NCBI RefSeq assembly: GCF_964204645.1
Contig: NC_134032.1
Coordinates: 2,446,916 to 2,506,915, forward strand
Reading direction: 5' to 3'
Source: Tubulanus polymorphus
Lineage: Eukaryota; Nemertea; Palaeonemertea; Tubulaniformes; Tubulanidae
Length of the DNA stretch: 60,000 nt
Shown here: positions 11,457-22,838 of the stretch, piece by piece
How positions within the stretch are numbered: position 1 is the first letter of the stretch
Layout: each line of letters begins with the position of its first letter
Program-made: the position numbers and the translations under genes
Notes under the pieces: model-generated
Databases searched by the model: none
The model's input: only the letters and a program-made list of their open reading frames with translations
Told to the model about the DNA's origin: nothing

Positions 11457-11718
11457 AAGAAATATGATGGACCAACTGCTGCCAACAGCTGCAGCAGTAG
11501 CACCAGTAGCAGCATCAGCTGTAGAAGCAGTGGTAGCAGCAGCAGCATCAGCAGCTATATCAGCAGGAGCAGCAATAACAGCATTAGTAGCACCAGCAGC
11601 AGCTATAGATTATTGAATAAAAATCTGAAGACTCAAATGGCAACTAACATTCCGCCAAAACAACATGGGGAGGAAACGCATGCATCTAATCATTCGTCAT
11701 ACCGGCTACATTTATAAC
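11457..11718 (+). pseudogene. Extra copy of the serine-linker exon
   Basis: After a good acceptor (TTTCAG at 11451-11456) the frame reads KKYDGPTAANSCSSSTSS and continues as a long serine tract. This parallels exon 2 of the gene upstream (KRDDGPTTPGTSPSN, then serines), but the serine tract is longer. The frame then runs on without a clear donor and stops near 11718. It may be an alternative terminal exon of the upstream gene or what is left of a lost tandem copy. The linker has plainly expanded by slippage of AGC/AGT codons. Confidence 0.65.
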
Positions 11719-12375
11719 ACCATCTCAAATACGACAATATATTTGTTTTTTTTTCGTCAACTTCAGCGAATTCACAGTAATTTACCATTTACTGCAACCA
11801 TCGCAACTATCACTTTCAACTGTAGCTACATCAACTGCAGCGAAAAGCAAAGATACGATTCTACTCCTCTCTACATGAATTCAGGTTTTGATATTCAGAT
11901 TGTATGAGCTTGAAGACAAACTTCAGCTTCAAACACTGCAATCCTCTTAACGGCATCAAGGGCCATTTGTATTCAGTACTGTGACTCCCATTGTGTTCAT
12001 TTCAGTAATTTTGTGGCTGTAGGGTCCGAATGAAGGATCCAGAAATCTTTCTTTACAGAAAAACACCCCTGGTGAGATCAACACTTTTCGAACCTAAAGG
12101 CCTACATTCTAATTCCAGACAGTTTCTAGATTCTAAACGATTTAGTTTTTTTGCTTTTGGCGATAAATTCAGGCAATCGTTTTTCAGAAATTTGGACAAT
12201 GCGAGCTGTGAAGATGTGTTGGACCAATCAGACTCAAACATCTTGCACCTTTCCACTGCAAAATCGTTTTAAATGCAAAATGGGAGTGATAAATTTTCTT
12301 ATTCATATATAACATAATCATAATCATAGAGGTGTCATTCAACACATTCAACTGAGAATTTCATCAGATGAGATC

Positions 12376-12660
12376 ATGAACGCAATCAACATTCTACTGG
12401 TCGGTGTTTTCTTTCTCGTCGTCACCGATGAGGTTTTCACCGAGTTCCGCATTCAACAATACACTCGACTGCCAGAATGTTTGATAGGCGACAAACACAG
12501 CGAGAAAAACTCACAAAATTGGGCGAAAACAAACCACGTGATCGCAAACAGAAATGTACGTAGCGTCGTCGAGTGCGGAGCTAATTGTATTAAAGCTGCT
12601 TTTTGCATTTTTGAGGCAAATGGGAGAGCTCTACTGGAAAATCAATTGGCTGGATTTTAG
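12376..12660 (+). pseudogene. Truncated tandem paralogue of the secreted Cys-rich protein
   Basis: The first 70 residues are nearly identical to exon 1 at 8628 (same signal peptide start, then EFRIQQYTRLPECLIGDKH). After CGANCIKA the similarity is lost, and the frame runs through unrelated sequence to a stop at 12658. The remaining cysteines, the splice donor and the later exons are absent. The promoter-proximal repeat is shared with the intact gene, so this is a duplicate broken by a later insertion or recombination. A short secreted product cannot be excluded. Confidence 0.75.
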
Positions 12661-12879
12661 CTTTTGTCTCCATTACTTTAAACAAGGGGCCAGCTACAAA
12701 CTGCGCAAGTAAAAATAAAGTTAAATAAGAGACTGAAAATTATTTTACAAATAAAACAATTTTAGAAACATTAATGTTCTTTAGAACAACGGTCCCTCAA
12801 CCCTCGTTATAATTCCACTTTATTATACGGTTTATTGTTCAGTGTATTCTGTTTCAGCGAAACCTTTGTTGAAGTGGCC

Positions 12880-13340
12880 CATAACCTTTTAACCGAGAAA
12901 ATGAAAGTTTCTCTCGCTTCAAAAAGCAGTAAAGCTGTTTTAGACATAGCACATCGTATCGGATCGGGAAGTAAGTGCAAATTGAAGCTATGACGTATAG
13001 CAAAAACCTAAAAGGTTCGAATTACTGCGTACGAGACCAACTACCCCTAAAAATGAATGATAGAGCAGCCGCCCAAATCAACGACTTCAAAGCGCTAAAA
13101 CACAATGAACAAAACCGTGTGAGAATGGTTCGAGATATGCTCATGCTGAATGGTGAAATCATGCGACCAGAGTTTTCTCGCAACCCACTAACGCCCGACA
13201 TAGTGGATTTAGTTGAAATTCACGAAACCGAATTAATTCAATCAAAAATAAGATCGATCGAAAATTGTGAGATTCGCGCTTGTACAATTCGTACAGAAAA
13301 CGTTCACGAAATCATTCATTCTAAAAGCTCAGGTTTTTAG
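12880..13340 (+). pseudogene. LINE ORF1-like fragment (L1/Tx1-type RNA-binding region)
   Basis: One frame gives VLDIAHRIGSGSK, and after a frame change the next gives TYSKNLKGSNYCVRDQLPLK followed by a charged helix. The pattern AHRIG, then LKG and an acidic/proline block, is typical of the RNA-binding region of L1-like ORF1 proteins. There is one frameshift near 12990 and no linked reverse transcriptase. Assignment rests on this short pattern only. Confidence 0.5.
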
Positions 13341-16085
13341 CGTTTAGTGGTTTGGAAGCAAATTCATCCCAAAGTTGATATTTCGAATATCAGACCAAGT
13401 CCATTTTAGACAAAAACCCACAATAAAAAGAAAAACTACCTGGTAGCCACTTGTCTATGGAAACCAACAGTTCCATTTTCCTTCGTTTGACATTCCGAGG
13501 AATATTCCTCCCGAAGTCGATATGAATATCAGACCTGAAGGTCAAATTCTCTTCGTTTGACCTTGGGAGGAATATTCACAATCAATTTTTGTTGTTGATT
13601 AGAAAGAAATGTGGTGAACAATACGATTCGTTAGAAATCAGCGTTAGTAATTCGGTGGGAGATCTTGCATGTGTGACACCCAGTATATGTAAACGTATCT
13701 ATCGGCAACCTCTTAGAGGGTATCAGGATCCCATCATCCCGCACCGACATGATAGGAGCATCATTCCGCGGATTTCTCCAAAAATTCATCATACGTTCGA
13801 ATTAACAGAACGTGTTATTAAGGATAATGAAACGGAATGAGAGAAGTAAAGAAAACATATGGTTGTGTTTGGTATTTTTTAACATTATCAGATGAGATAG
13901 TTTTGCTCTATCCATGATCTAACGAGTTCGTTTTTAAAACTAAACAATCTATTGGTGGTGCAGTAATTGAATGTATATATCGCAAACCGTTCTAAGATTT
14001 TTCGGATTAAAGTTGCTTTATAAACGTATCATTTTAGTGAGGACCGGTAGAATATCTTACTTCAAAAATGTTAGAATATTGCTTGAAGTTAGAATATATA
14101 CAGGGTCAAATTTTACGGTGTCCGTTGAACCGCATTATGACAATATCTGTTTACATTGTGTCCTGTTATTGAGTTCGGTCTTTGAAATCATGTAATATTG
14201 TATTGTCAACCTGTTCTGAGGATTCATTCTTAACGCACGTTGAATTTACTATACACGCGCATTACGACCGGTCCTCAGGCGAGGTAAGGTGAGTTGAATC
14301 TTAAACGGGATTTTTCTTAAAATCTGACCCTTTTTTCGAATACGAATGACTAATCGGCAGTTCACATTTCGGGGATAAAGACACCCTGTCTCGGGGGGGG
14401 GGGGGGGTGGTCTCACTAGACTAGAGCATCAAACCTTTACGTACTTCTTACGCCTAATAGTTTGTGGGTCCATCTATATGGAAAATGTCTATACTGCTGT
14501 TGTTGCTGAAAATACCCACGGAAATTATGCCCTGGGTTAAAGTTACCAGTCCTTAAAACTTTCAACAGATTTTAAATGGGTATAGTGTTCACAATAATCA
14601 GAATAGTTTAATGATTGTATCTACATGTACACTGTTAAATGCACACGTATTTACGGTTTAGTGAAATGTAGAATATCGCTTTTGGGACGCGGTCCTATGT
14701 TTCACTGTGCCATTGTGTGTATTCGATGTCATATTTGATTTCCATGGTTTACACTGTTCATATTGCAGTGACATATTGATATTGTTGCTTGAATAAATCT
14801 GTAAGCATTTGTAACATCAAATTGTAGGAATCAATTCTGTTTCTGGTCTCTCTAGTCAAACACCACGATCCTATATATGTTTTATATATTTTAGAGGCAT
14901 TTGCGTTTTGGAATTTTAAGAGTAAGCTGGTTGTTGCTATGTTTAGCCGAGGCTCGGTGAGCAACTACTCTTTAAGCCTATTCAGGGAAGTTAGTCGACT
15001 TGCACTCTTAACAATGCCATTTTTAATTACAGTGTGTCACCTGTGATGTGTCATCTTGCCTATAGCTGAACTCAGTAATTAGTAACCAAACAATGGTATA
15101 GACATTTTTGAGTAATGGTTAGTGTGAAGGAGCCTCATTGCAGTTTTATACATTTCTTTCTCTTCAAGAACATCAAGAAGAACGACGTAAATCATAACAT
15201 CATAGATATTATGATTTGTTCTTTAACTGAAAGGTGAGTCTTTTACTTAAGTATTTTGTTTCTATTTGACAAGGTCTATGTTTGGAAATAGGCCCTAAGT
15301 TTGTTCGTGTCAATCTTTCTATAAATACTATAATTAGGATGCCTTCTTATTAAAATATTTAAACGAAGAAAGTTCCTTCTCAAGGCCCTCGAACCATAGT
15401 TACCAGAAAATTAATCATCTCTGTATGATATTTAACCTATAACATAACCTTTTGTCATACTCTTATTCCGCAGTCGTCAGTAGAATGCTTTCTGTAAAAC
15501 TATTGTAAAACTATTTTTTCCCATCAAACCAGTTTGTACAACTGTGATGAGTAATAAATATATACTATACTATACTAGTATAAATACTGTTGAATGCTGT
15601 AATATCGCATGATATACCCGATGAAACAACTAAACAATAGTCAGAGCTCGTCCTTTGAATTTGGATACTAGATTACGGCATATCTAAAAACCACCTCAGT
15701 AGGCCTAATTTTTAATATTATACGGCATTGTATAATATAGGGAAATAGCTAATCTTTTTTTTTAATAACTGATATTCAATCATTGGATTCAAGTATACAT
15801 AATATACAGGCGCTATATGTTTTTTTGATCGATAAAAAGAATTCTTTTTAGAAATATTCTTCGGTAGAGTGTTGAGATTTTTTTCTATGACCACAATTAA
15901 CGATCAATCACATTTTTTTCAAATAATTATTAAGCACTGTTTTCAGAAACTAATATTTTACCCAGTGAAATTTACCATATATTTCATCAGTAAATACATT
16001 AAGAGCAGTAATGTTATGAAATGAACATGAAAAATTGCTCTTTTATGAGAAAAAAACTCTTTTATGACGAAATGTCATCCTTTAA
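13341..16085. other. Long stretch without recognised genes
   Basis: Frames at 13589-13840 (83 residues), 13971-14195 and 14758-14964 match no family I know. A run of 15 G lies at 14393-14407. The segment 13480-13590 contains two copies of a sequence around CTTCGTTTGACnTTnnGAGGAATATTC. The tail near 15550-15590 has TATAC repeats. Probably decayed non-LTR and other repeat sequence. Confidence 0.4.
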
Positions 16086-16330
16086 TTTGTGTAGGTCCGA
16101 AAAGTGACTTATATCCTGGTCACGGCACCATGTGGGATTTTACGGGCTCAAACCCGGAGCTATGATCGACTTGATCGCCTTGAATTCCATATCATAATTG
16201 ACTCTATTGTTTTCATCGTACACAAACAAACTTGTTACGAAGGGTCGCCTCATTGGGGTCACCCAAGGGTCGTCGGTCTCTTACATATTTTCAACCACAT
16301 CCTCGATCCCCACATCCTCATAATCCGCAT
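16086..16330 (-). repeat. BEL/Pao-type LTR edge with primer-binding site, copy A
   Basis: The minus strand has LTR sequence ending CCCACA, directly followed by the 18-base primer-binding sequence (16113-16130). About 230 bp are shared with 17997-18231 in the same orientation, and the primer-binding sequence is shared with 705-722. No gag follows, so this is a fragment. Confidence 0.6.
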
Positions 16331-17020
16331 CCTCGAACTCGTATGTATCCCCTCTTTATCCTGCCAGGCTTTCCGTGGTTGTCCAAGCGAAATGATAATA
16401 TTTCAATAAAGACAGTTTGTGGTATATTGTGATATACGTATCTTTATTATATTATTCAAAATTCAAAGAAATTGTCTAAGGGGGTCCAAATCTAAACCAA
16501 TACCCCTCCCTCTCGGAGTCTACCCGAGCCCATCGCGCCCTCAAATCGAAAGGCCGTTTCTCCCGCAGGCCTATATCGTCGTCGACCCGCCGGGTAGCTC
16601 GATTTCAAATGTATACATTCCGCCGCCACCTCCGGCTTATCGACTTCTTCGTAACCTGAAAAGAAATAAAGCCAACTGTGACAAAATCTACCATTCGCTG
16701 TAAAAAGGGATTCACTGATTCGGACGACTGTAAGACTCTTATGATGCGAGTATTGCGCATCTGTTTACTTTTCTGCCTATCTTATTCGCTTTGAGGAATT
16801 TCTAGGTAAAGTCGAGTCATATTTAATTTAGGCTAAGCGTGGCCTATATGATAATTCTGGACGAAACTCATGTATTTCTTGAGTCATCTGCTCAACGAGG
16901 CGTATCTTTCTTTTTCCGCCGTCGTAAGTTTCGGCTTCTGCCTTGATAAAAACACTATATAGAGAGAATCCTACAATGAAAACGAAAGACAATGTCAAAA
17001 AATATTTCCTACAGCCATAG
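16331..17020. other. Intergenic, nothing recognised
   Basis: A proline-rich frame at about 16419-16703 and several AATAAA words are present, but I see no supported gene. Confidence 0.4.
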
Positions 17021-17065
17021 TTTATTCGACGTTTCGACTATATTCTACTAGTCGTCTTGAGGAAT
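17021..17065 (-). repeat. Penelope-like 3'-end remnant
   Basis: The sequence TTTATTCGACGTTTCGACTA followed by TATTCTACTAGTCGTCTTGA matches the terminal sequence at 33738-33780 of the Penelope-like element in this window. It is a separate, older copy end. Confidence 0.65.
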
Positions 17066-17622
17066 GACCAGGAATTTCTCGTTTGCAAAGGTTCCGGGAT
17101 ATCACATCTTAAAACATATTCTTTCCTCCGGTCGTTCGTTTTCAACATATGATCGAATTCTAGTGTCTACTGATATCTGATATTGATATACAACTATACC
17201 GCCGCATTTTGAAACAATTAAAAAGAAAATATCCATAGCATTTCCCTGTAATATATAGGAGATAAACCTAGTACGGCTTCAGTACGGTGCAGTTATTGGG
17301 TTCCTTCCTATTGTACAGTTGCAAGGTTTCTTAGTCACAATTTTTAATGGTTTTTCTGTAAGACAATCCATAGCAATTCCCAGCAAATATAGCAAACTAG
17401 GTAGTAATGATAACCTTTCATAGTGATGCAAGGGCTAGTAAAGCCCCTCATCAATGTATACTATACTGTAGTGCATGAATTTGATTACTTGACTGGGCCT
17501 ATGTGCAGTTGCAAGATTGCATATGTAGACTCCTTAAAAGATTAAATGAACATGACAAATTGCGCTTCCAAACCATTTGCGAACATTTCTCATTACTTCA
17601 TCGTTGAATTTATTTCTTCCGG

Positions 17623-17805
17623 TTACAACGATATCGCATCATCATCCTCTGACTCTGATTCCGACGATATCTCCGGCGAAATCTGATTTTTCTGCATTAT
17701 CGGATTCATCTGATTCCTCATCTGAACTTCGATTTCGTTATGATCACCTTCAGAGAGTATTCGATTTACATCGGCGGCCGAAAAAACGCGTCGTGTTGCT
17801 GACAT
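17623..17805 (-). other. Short acidic ORF, possibly a transposase N-terminus
   Basis: From an ATG at 17805 the frame gives about 60 residues beginning MSATRRVFSAADVNRILSEG, with an acidic end (ISSESESEDDD). Such basic-then-acidic starts occur in piggyBac-type transposases, but no catalytic part is beside it. Function not established. Confidence 0.3.
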
Positions 17806-17996
17806 TGTAACTATCTGAATGACTGAGCACAGACCCACTGATGCTACTACGCGGCCGGTCAACAAAAACACACGTGTTAAAATGATACAAATGCATTGGG
17901 AGATTGCGTTACTTGGTTCTGGATCGCGTTGATATATTCCCAGTAACATGTGTTGGAAACAAATTTCAAAAAAACTCTTTAGTGACGAAATGTAAT

Positions 17997-18231
17997 CCTT
18001 TTATTTGTGTGGGTCCAAAAGTGACTTATATCCTGGTCACGGCACCATGTGGGCTTTTAAGGGCCCAAACCCGGAGCTTTAATCGACTTGATCGCCTTGA
18101 ATTCCATATCATAACTGACTCTTTATTGTTTTCATCGTACACAAGCAAACTTGTTACGAAGGGTCGACTAGGGTCGCCTCACTGGGGTCGCCCAAGGGTC
18201 GTCTGTCTCTTACATATTTTCGACCTCATCC
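17997..18231 (-). repeat. BEL/Pao-type LTR edge with primer-binding site, copy B, interrupted by a Gypsy LTR
   Basis: This is parallel to copy A, with the primer-binding sequence at 18030-18047. Similarity to copy A stops exactly at 18231, where the Ty3/Gypsy LTR begins, so the Gypsy element inserted into this repeat. Confidence 0.6.
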
Positions 18232-18625
18232 TGTAGTATATGCATGCCGAACTTAGACACAACCAACGTTAGGTTGTAAGATCCTCGGTTGATGGTGATT
18301 TCCAATGTGGGGTAACTAGTCAGAGGTATACAGCCAGGAACGGTAAGAGTCGAATATACGCGTGTTGTATAGATTTACTGGTCGATGATATAAAGTAAAA
18401 TGACAATTTAACATAATCGGGGGTTAGTTTATATAGATATATGGTTAGTTACAAGAAACATGATATGACATATATAATCTGATTTAGTCGTGGTTAATAA
18501 GTTGATCTCCCGTGTTTGTAAACAACAAGGGGGTTTCCAAGAGATTAACCACGTCTAGACAAGAAAAGTTCGATATTAATAATTAATTACGTAAATAGGT
18601 CGATAGTAATCCTATCTGCGTAACA
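18232..18625 (-). repeat. 3' LTR of a Ty3/Gypsy element
   Basis: This 394-bp block reads TGTTACGCAGATAGG to GCATATACTACA on the minus strand (TG to CA). It is immediately preceded by a purine tract. No matching 5' LTR was found near 22400, so the 5' end is lost. Confidence 0.75.
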
Positions 18626-18640
18626 GTGGCCTCCCCCTTT
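18626..18640 (-). other. Polypurine tract of the Gypsy element
   Basis: The minus strand reads AAAGGGGGAGGCCAC directly before the 3' LTR. This is the normal priming site for plus-strand DNA synthesis. Confidence 0.75.
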
Positions 18641-19019
18641 AAAAGCCAAGTGTTTGCCCTCGAACAATTGAAAAATGCTTATAATGTATGAAAACTGAAT
18701 GAACGGTTTAAAGAAATGACACGATGATAATAGTTGCATGATAAAGATGTAATAATACGGTGAGAAAGCAATAACACAATGATAGAAGGTGAATGTACAT
18801 AAAAATGATTAAACGTGAATTGATATAATGTCCAACGACTAGAGGTAACAATGTCATGAGTTTCATACAGTACACAAAAAAATACTGAGTAGCGCGCTCG
18901 CGCACGAAAGAGTTCGTTAACTTGATTCGCGTAAGTTGGGTAAGGCCATTTTTATATCCGTTTCCACATGTCTCAGTGAGAGACAATTTTCCTATCAACT
19001 ATGCCAGAATATAATTTGA

Positions 19020-19765
19020 GCTTGCTCGCATGAGCCGCTGAGGGCAATGTCCGACCGTCCATCGTTTTTAACTTGTATGTAATGGGATCTAGCTTTCCCG
19101 CCGGAACAGCCTGATAAATAGTAAAGGGGCCTGTCCACGGATGTTTCAATTTCTTTGTAAGCCGTTTCTTACTTACAGTTGGCTTATATAATAAAACCTT
19201 GTCTCCGACTTTAAACGGTCTGCAGACCGTAGCGTTTTTCTGTCGTAATTTCTTTTTATTTCTATTTGCGAATCTTGTTGATTACCGATTGCAGTTTGAT
19301 GGCTTAAAGCTAATGTCTGCTGGAGTCCGTTATAATATTCAATATGGGTTGTAGACCGTTGAGTTTCTGGTGGCAACAATAGATTATCCACTGGTAGCCT
19401 CGGCTCTCTTCCATATAGAAGAGAGAGAAAGACGATAACTTTGTCGCTTCGCTTGGTGCAACTCGATAAGCAAACAGGGCCGCTGGAATATAGACATCCC
19501 AATCATTTTGCCTTACATTAGCAGTGAGACGCGTTGCAAGGGTGGAATTGAATTTTTCCACTAGGCCATCGCATTGCGGTCTGTAACTGCTGATATGTGT
19601 CTGAGATTTTTTCAAATTCTCACAGAGCACTTCCACGATTTCTGTCAGAAAATTGGCACCTCTGTCTGAATGCAGTACGCGAGGGCAACCATGGCGGCAT
19701 ACTATGTGGTCGAATAGTAAATCAGCCGTGGTTTCTGCGGTTATATTTGGTACGGCGAAAGCTTC
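19020..19765 (-). pseudogene. Ty3/Gypsy integrase, C-terminal two thirds, frameshifted
   Basis: In successive frames the minus strand gives RWPEAFAVPNITAETTA, HSDRGANFLTEIVEVL, ISSYRPQCDGLVEKFNSTL, YGREPRLPVDNLL and, near the end, KLKHPWTGPFTIYQA. These are integrase catalytic blocks 2 and 3 (the D of SDRGANF and the E of VEKFN) and the GPF-type C-terminal motif. The zinc-binding N-terminus and first aspartate are missing, because the sequence jumps directly from reverse transcriptase at about 19788. Two or more frame changes are present. The element cannot integrate on its own. Confidence 0.85.
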
Positions 19766-19786
19766 GGGCCAACGAGTCGGTATCTG

Positions 19787-20047
19787 CTAATATCCTGACA
19801 TTAGATCGCAACACGTAAAGTATTGTGCCGATGCCTCCCCTAGTGTATCGAGGGTGTCATCTATCCTAGGTAAGGGATACGAGTCTTTAATTGTCGCTTC
19901 ATTTAATTTCCTATAATCAACACAGAATCTATACGAGCCATCGGACTTTGGTACTAATACTGTAGGTGAGGCCCTTGCGCTAGAACTAGGGCGGATGATT
20001 TTTGAATTTAGCATGTCCGTTACAAGTTTGCATTCTATTTTCCTCAT
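19787..20047 (-). pseudogene. Ty3/Gypsy reverse transcriptase, N-terminal fragment
   Basis: The frame contains IIRPSSSARASPTVLVPKSD, YRFCVDYRKLNEATI and YPLPRIDDTLDTL, ending at CCDLMSGY, which covers reverse transcriptase blocks 1 to 3. The palm with YxDD, the whole RNase H and the start of integrase are gone. The break falls right after SGY, where integrase sequence follows within a few bases. This is an internal deletion of roughly 2 kb compared with a normal pol gene (inferred from usual pol length). Confidence 0.85.
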
Positions 20048-20188
20048 AGGAGGTGCCCTACGGTATGGTTGTTGTTTTATTGGCTTTTGGGTTCCTACGT
20101 CGATTTTATGTTCCTCTTTAAAAGTTCAGCCTAATTCGTCGTTAGTTTTTGCAAATGTGTCCGAAAATTAATCGATGAGTGTTTTGAG

Positions 20189-20967
20189 TTATTCCTTTTG
20201 AGAATGATTTAGGTCGGTTTCGTCTAATGAAATATGATTAGATTGTTTGAACTCCCCAGCTGCTTGTTCGGTAGCGGCATCTGTCTTGTCAAACGAGGAA
20301 GATACTTCGGGGGTAATCGGTATCAGATGAGCTAGGGTTAAATATTTCGGCAACGTTTGGGGTTCCTTATTCATGTTCTTTATTGGTACAGGGATTTTCC
20401 CCTGTTCTAGGGTGACTAAAGCCCGTCCAGGTAGAAGACCGATGACCTGAGAAGGAAATGCCTTGTTGGGTTCAGCGAGGACCGTGGTACCGTTCTTTAC
20501 CATTCACGTGTGCATAATCTTCTGTGATAATGCGGGTAAACTTATGTTGTTGATGTTATGTACTGATTTTGCCCCATTGATAGCTATATTTTTCTGAAGC
20601 TTGATTGGCTTGCTACCATTTAGACATAGGGTTTCCTCATTGTAATTTACGATAGCACCATTAGTGGTAAAAAAATCGAGACCCAACATGAGTCGATATT
20701 CTTGTGGTCGTGCCACATAGACCGGTTGTATTATGTCAACTTCGCCAAGACTAATGGGTACCTGGGCTAAGCCAAGTATTTCTATTTTACTACAATTAGC
20801 TCTGTTAGCGTGATTGTATTTGCAGGGTTGTAATTCAATAGTATTTCCGATATCTGATTAAATAATTCCTTGCATATCACAGAAATGGCGGCACCACTAT
20901 CGATCAATGTAGTGACGGGTGTGAGTCCATCAACTTTGGAATTGACCAGGTTGCCAATTGATGACAA
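20189..20967 (-). pseudogene. Ty3/Gypsy aspartic protease and protease-RT linker
   Basis: The first fragment (20782-20967) has the active-site signature TTLIDSGAAISVI. The second (20504-20716) has YRLMLGLDFFTTNGAIV, the second conserved region with the LG/FF block. The third (20189-20503) covers the linker before reverse transcriptase (ALVTLEQGKIPVPI). The three pieces are in different frames or separated by stops, so the gene is dead. Order and strand agree with gag upstream and reverse transcriptase downstream. Confidence 0.75.
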
Positions 20968-21087
20968 TATAATCGGATTTGGTGTTTCGTCACGATTTTT
21001 TGTTATTTACCCTAGTGTATCTACTAGACTTTTTATCTGGTCGTTATAGAACTTCTTTTTATTTTCAATCAATTGTTTTGGTTGGTT

Positions 21088-22341
21088 TCAGCGACCGACT
21101 ATATTTTTGTTACTGTGGGATCGGTTTCTGCACGATGTGGGATCTATTCTATATTTTCTACTACTTCGTTTGGAACCGTTTGGCCCTATAGGATGGGTTT
21201 CTGCTCCAGTAGTTTTGATTATACTGGATCCGCCTAAACCATCGACTTGGTCCAAACTTTTCGAAGCTTTGGTAGCCTCAATGGAATGATTTTCTATAAT
21301 CTCGCCAAAAGTTCCAAAAGGGATAGTTTTGATTATATCACCGTTGTTTGGAGAACTTGGAGAGTTTGTTGTGGATTTTATTTTGTAGCTGGCGTGAGTT
21401 TCAGGTCCTTTTGAAATTGCTGAGTTGTTGATGATTTGTTTTAGCTCAGAGTGGGACCTGTCAGCCTGAGCTATCGGCCGTTTCCCGAATTTGTGCTTTG
21501 GTTTCTTGGTGTACGTTTGAGGTGCTGCTGCTTTAGTGGAGGTGTCTGTTCGATAGCCAATTTCACGACATTTACTACAATACGGTTTCGCGAGACATTC
21601 GTTTTCATAATGTCCCATTCGACGGCAGTTTTGGCAATGGGTCGACTTTTTCTGCGTGAATGTATTTAAGTTAGTAGCAGCATCACACATAATTGGTGTC
21701 ATTTGATTTAGCTTTTCTAGCATAGGTTCTAAACGTGTGAGGTGTCTTTGAGGGATGCTATTGATATGGGAGTCGAAGTGATATGTGTGTCTACGGTGTT
21801 CACGATTTGTCTGACATTCCTTGTTTCGAGCCATTGCGAGAGTCTGTTCAAAGTTAAGTGGATTCTGCGGCATTAAAAACTCCTTTAGAATAGCCTCAAG
21901 CCCACTGACGAATACGCTTAGTTTTACTTCTTCCGGTACATTGCAACGCCTGGCCTCTTTGTTTATGGTTTTGATGAATGTTTCGAGTGACTCTCCGGGC
22001 TGTTGTTTAATGTCAATGAATTCGGTGAGGCCGAAATTTGCATTTTGTCGGGTAAAAGATTGTGTGAGATATGTCCTAATAGCCTCATACGTCGGTAGAG
22101 CTGTACGGTCAGTTTTCTTTTTGTGTATGTAAACTGATCTGGCTTTGCCAGTCAAATTCGTTGTCAGAAATTTCTTTTTATACGAAGCAGGCACCTCGAA
22201 GGTTTCAATGACCTCTTCGAAATGATCAAAAAATTCTTCAACTGAGATCTCGTCCTCCCCGTTCAATTTCGGCAGTTGTGTCAAGATCGTTCGAACTTGG
22301 GTTTCGTGTAGAATCTCAGGTTTCAATAGTGATGTGTTCAT
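21088..22341 (-). CDS. Ty3/Gypsy Gag polyprotein
   Basis: An open frame of 417 residues. The N-terminal half is a retrotransposon capsid domain (ISVEEFFDHFEEVIETF, then FTRQNANFGLTEF, IKQQPGESLETF and an all-helical stretch). A CCHC zinc knuckle follows (CQNCRRMGHYENEC), with an extra CxxC (YCSKC). The C-terminal part is basic and polar. Gag assembles the particle and binds RNA. This frame is intact while pol is heavily deleted. The start at 22341 is the first ATG before the capsid homology. No 5' LTR or primer-binding site was found within 200 bp upstream. Confidence 0.85.
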   Translation of the reverse strand: MNTSLLKPEILHETQVRTILTQLPKLNGEDEISVEEFFDHFEEVIETFEVPASYKKKFLTTNLTGKARSVYIHKKKTDRTALPTYEAIRTYLTQSFTRQNANFGLTEFIDIKQQPGESLETFIKTINKEARRCNVPEEVKLSVFVSGLEAILKEFLMPQNPLNFEQTLAMARNKECQTNREHRRHTYHFDSHINSIPQRHLTRLEPMLEKLNQMTPIMCDAATNLNTFTQKKSTHCQNCRRMGHYENECLAKPYCSKCREIGYRTDTSTKAAAPQTYTKKPKHKFGKRPIAQADRSHSELKQIINNSAISKGPETHASYKIKSTTNSPSSPNNGDIIKTIPFGTFGEIIENHSIEATKASKSLDQVDGLGGSSIIKTTGAETHPIGPNGSKRSSRKYRIDPTSCRNRSHSNKNIVGR

Positions 22342-22838
22342 TTGTTGATGAAATGGTTGTAATAACCGTGGCGGTTGTATTACTTCGGTATTTAGTACAT
22401 GTACGAAAGGGGGAGTGTATTGTTGTTAGCTTATCCGAAGCATTTAAAATGAATATTTATAACGCGCAAAATATACCCGGAAATAAAACCGATGGAATTG
22501 AACCGATCCAACTCGGACCACCGTTCAGTCATGAGACCAGGTGATTGCAAGCTTCACGGATCTAGACATACTTACTTAACTTTCTGCATCATCTTGTCAA
22601 TGGTGTGCCTCAGGTCGCGTTCCGGTAATTTATTCCGCACCGCTTTCTTCTTATCAACACGTGTCTTCTTGGGCTGCTTACCCAAGGGTACTGGCACGGG
22701 CTTACGTGAGGGAATCGACACGGGCATAATTCGTCCCATAGCTGGAACCATCGAAGCGATTCGTGTGAATGAAAAGCGAATCGCTAAGTTGGTCCTTAGC
22801 TCTCTCCGAAAATATGCCCGTGCATATTTGGCAAATCC
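22342..22838. other. Flank of the Gypsy element, nothing recognised
   Basis: The expected 5' LTR is absent. Frames here (for example 22492-22851 plus) overlap the neighbouring minus-strand gene remnant and match nothing known. Confidence 0.4.

Noticed and set aside
14393-14407. Run of 15 G as a quadruplex or regulatory site
   Set aside because: A single homopolymer run with no second G tract of similar length nearby; treated as a simple repeat.
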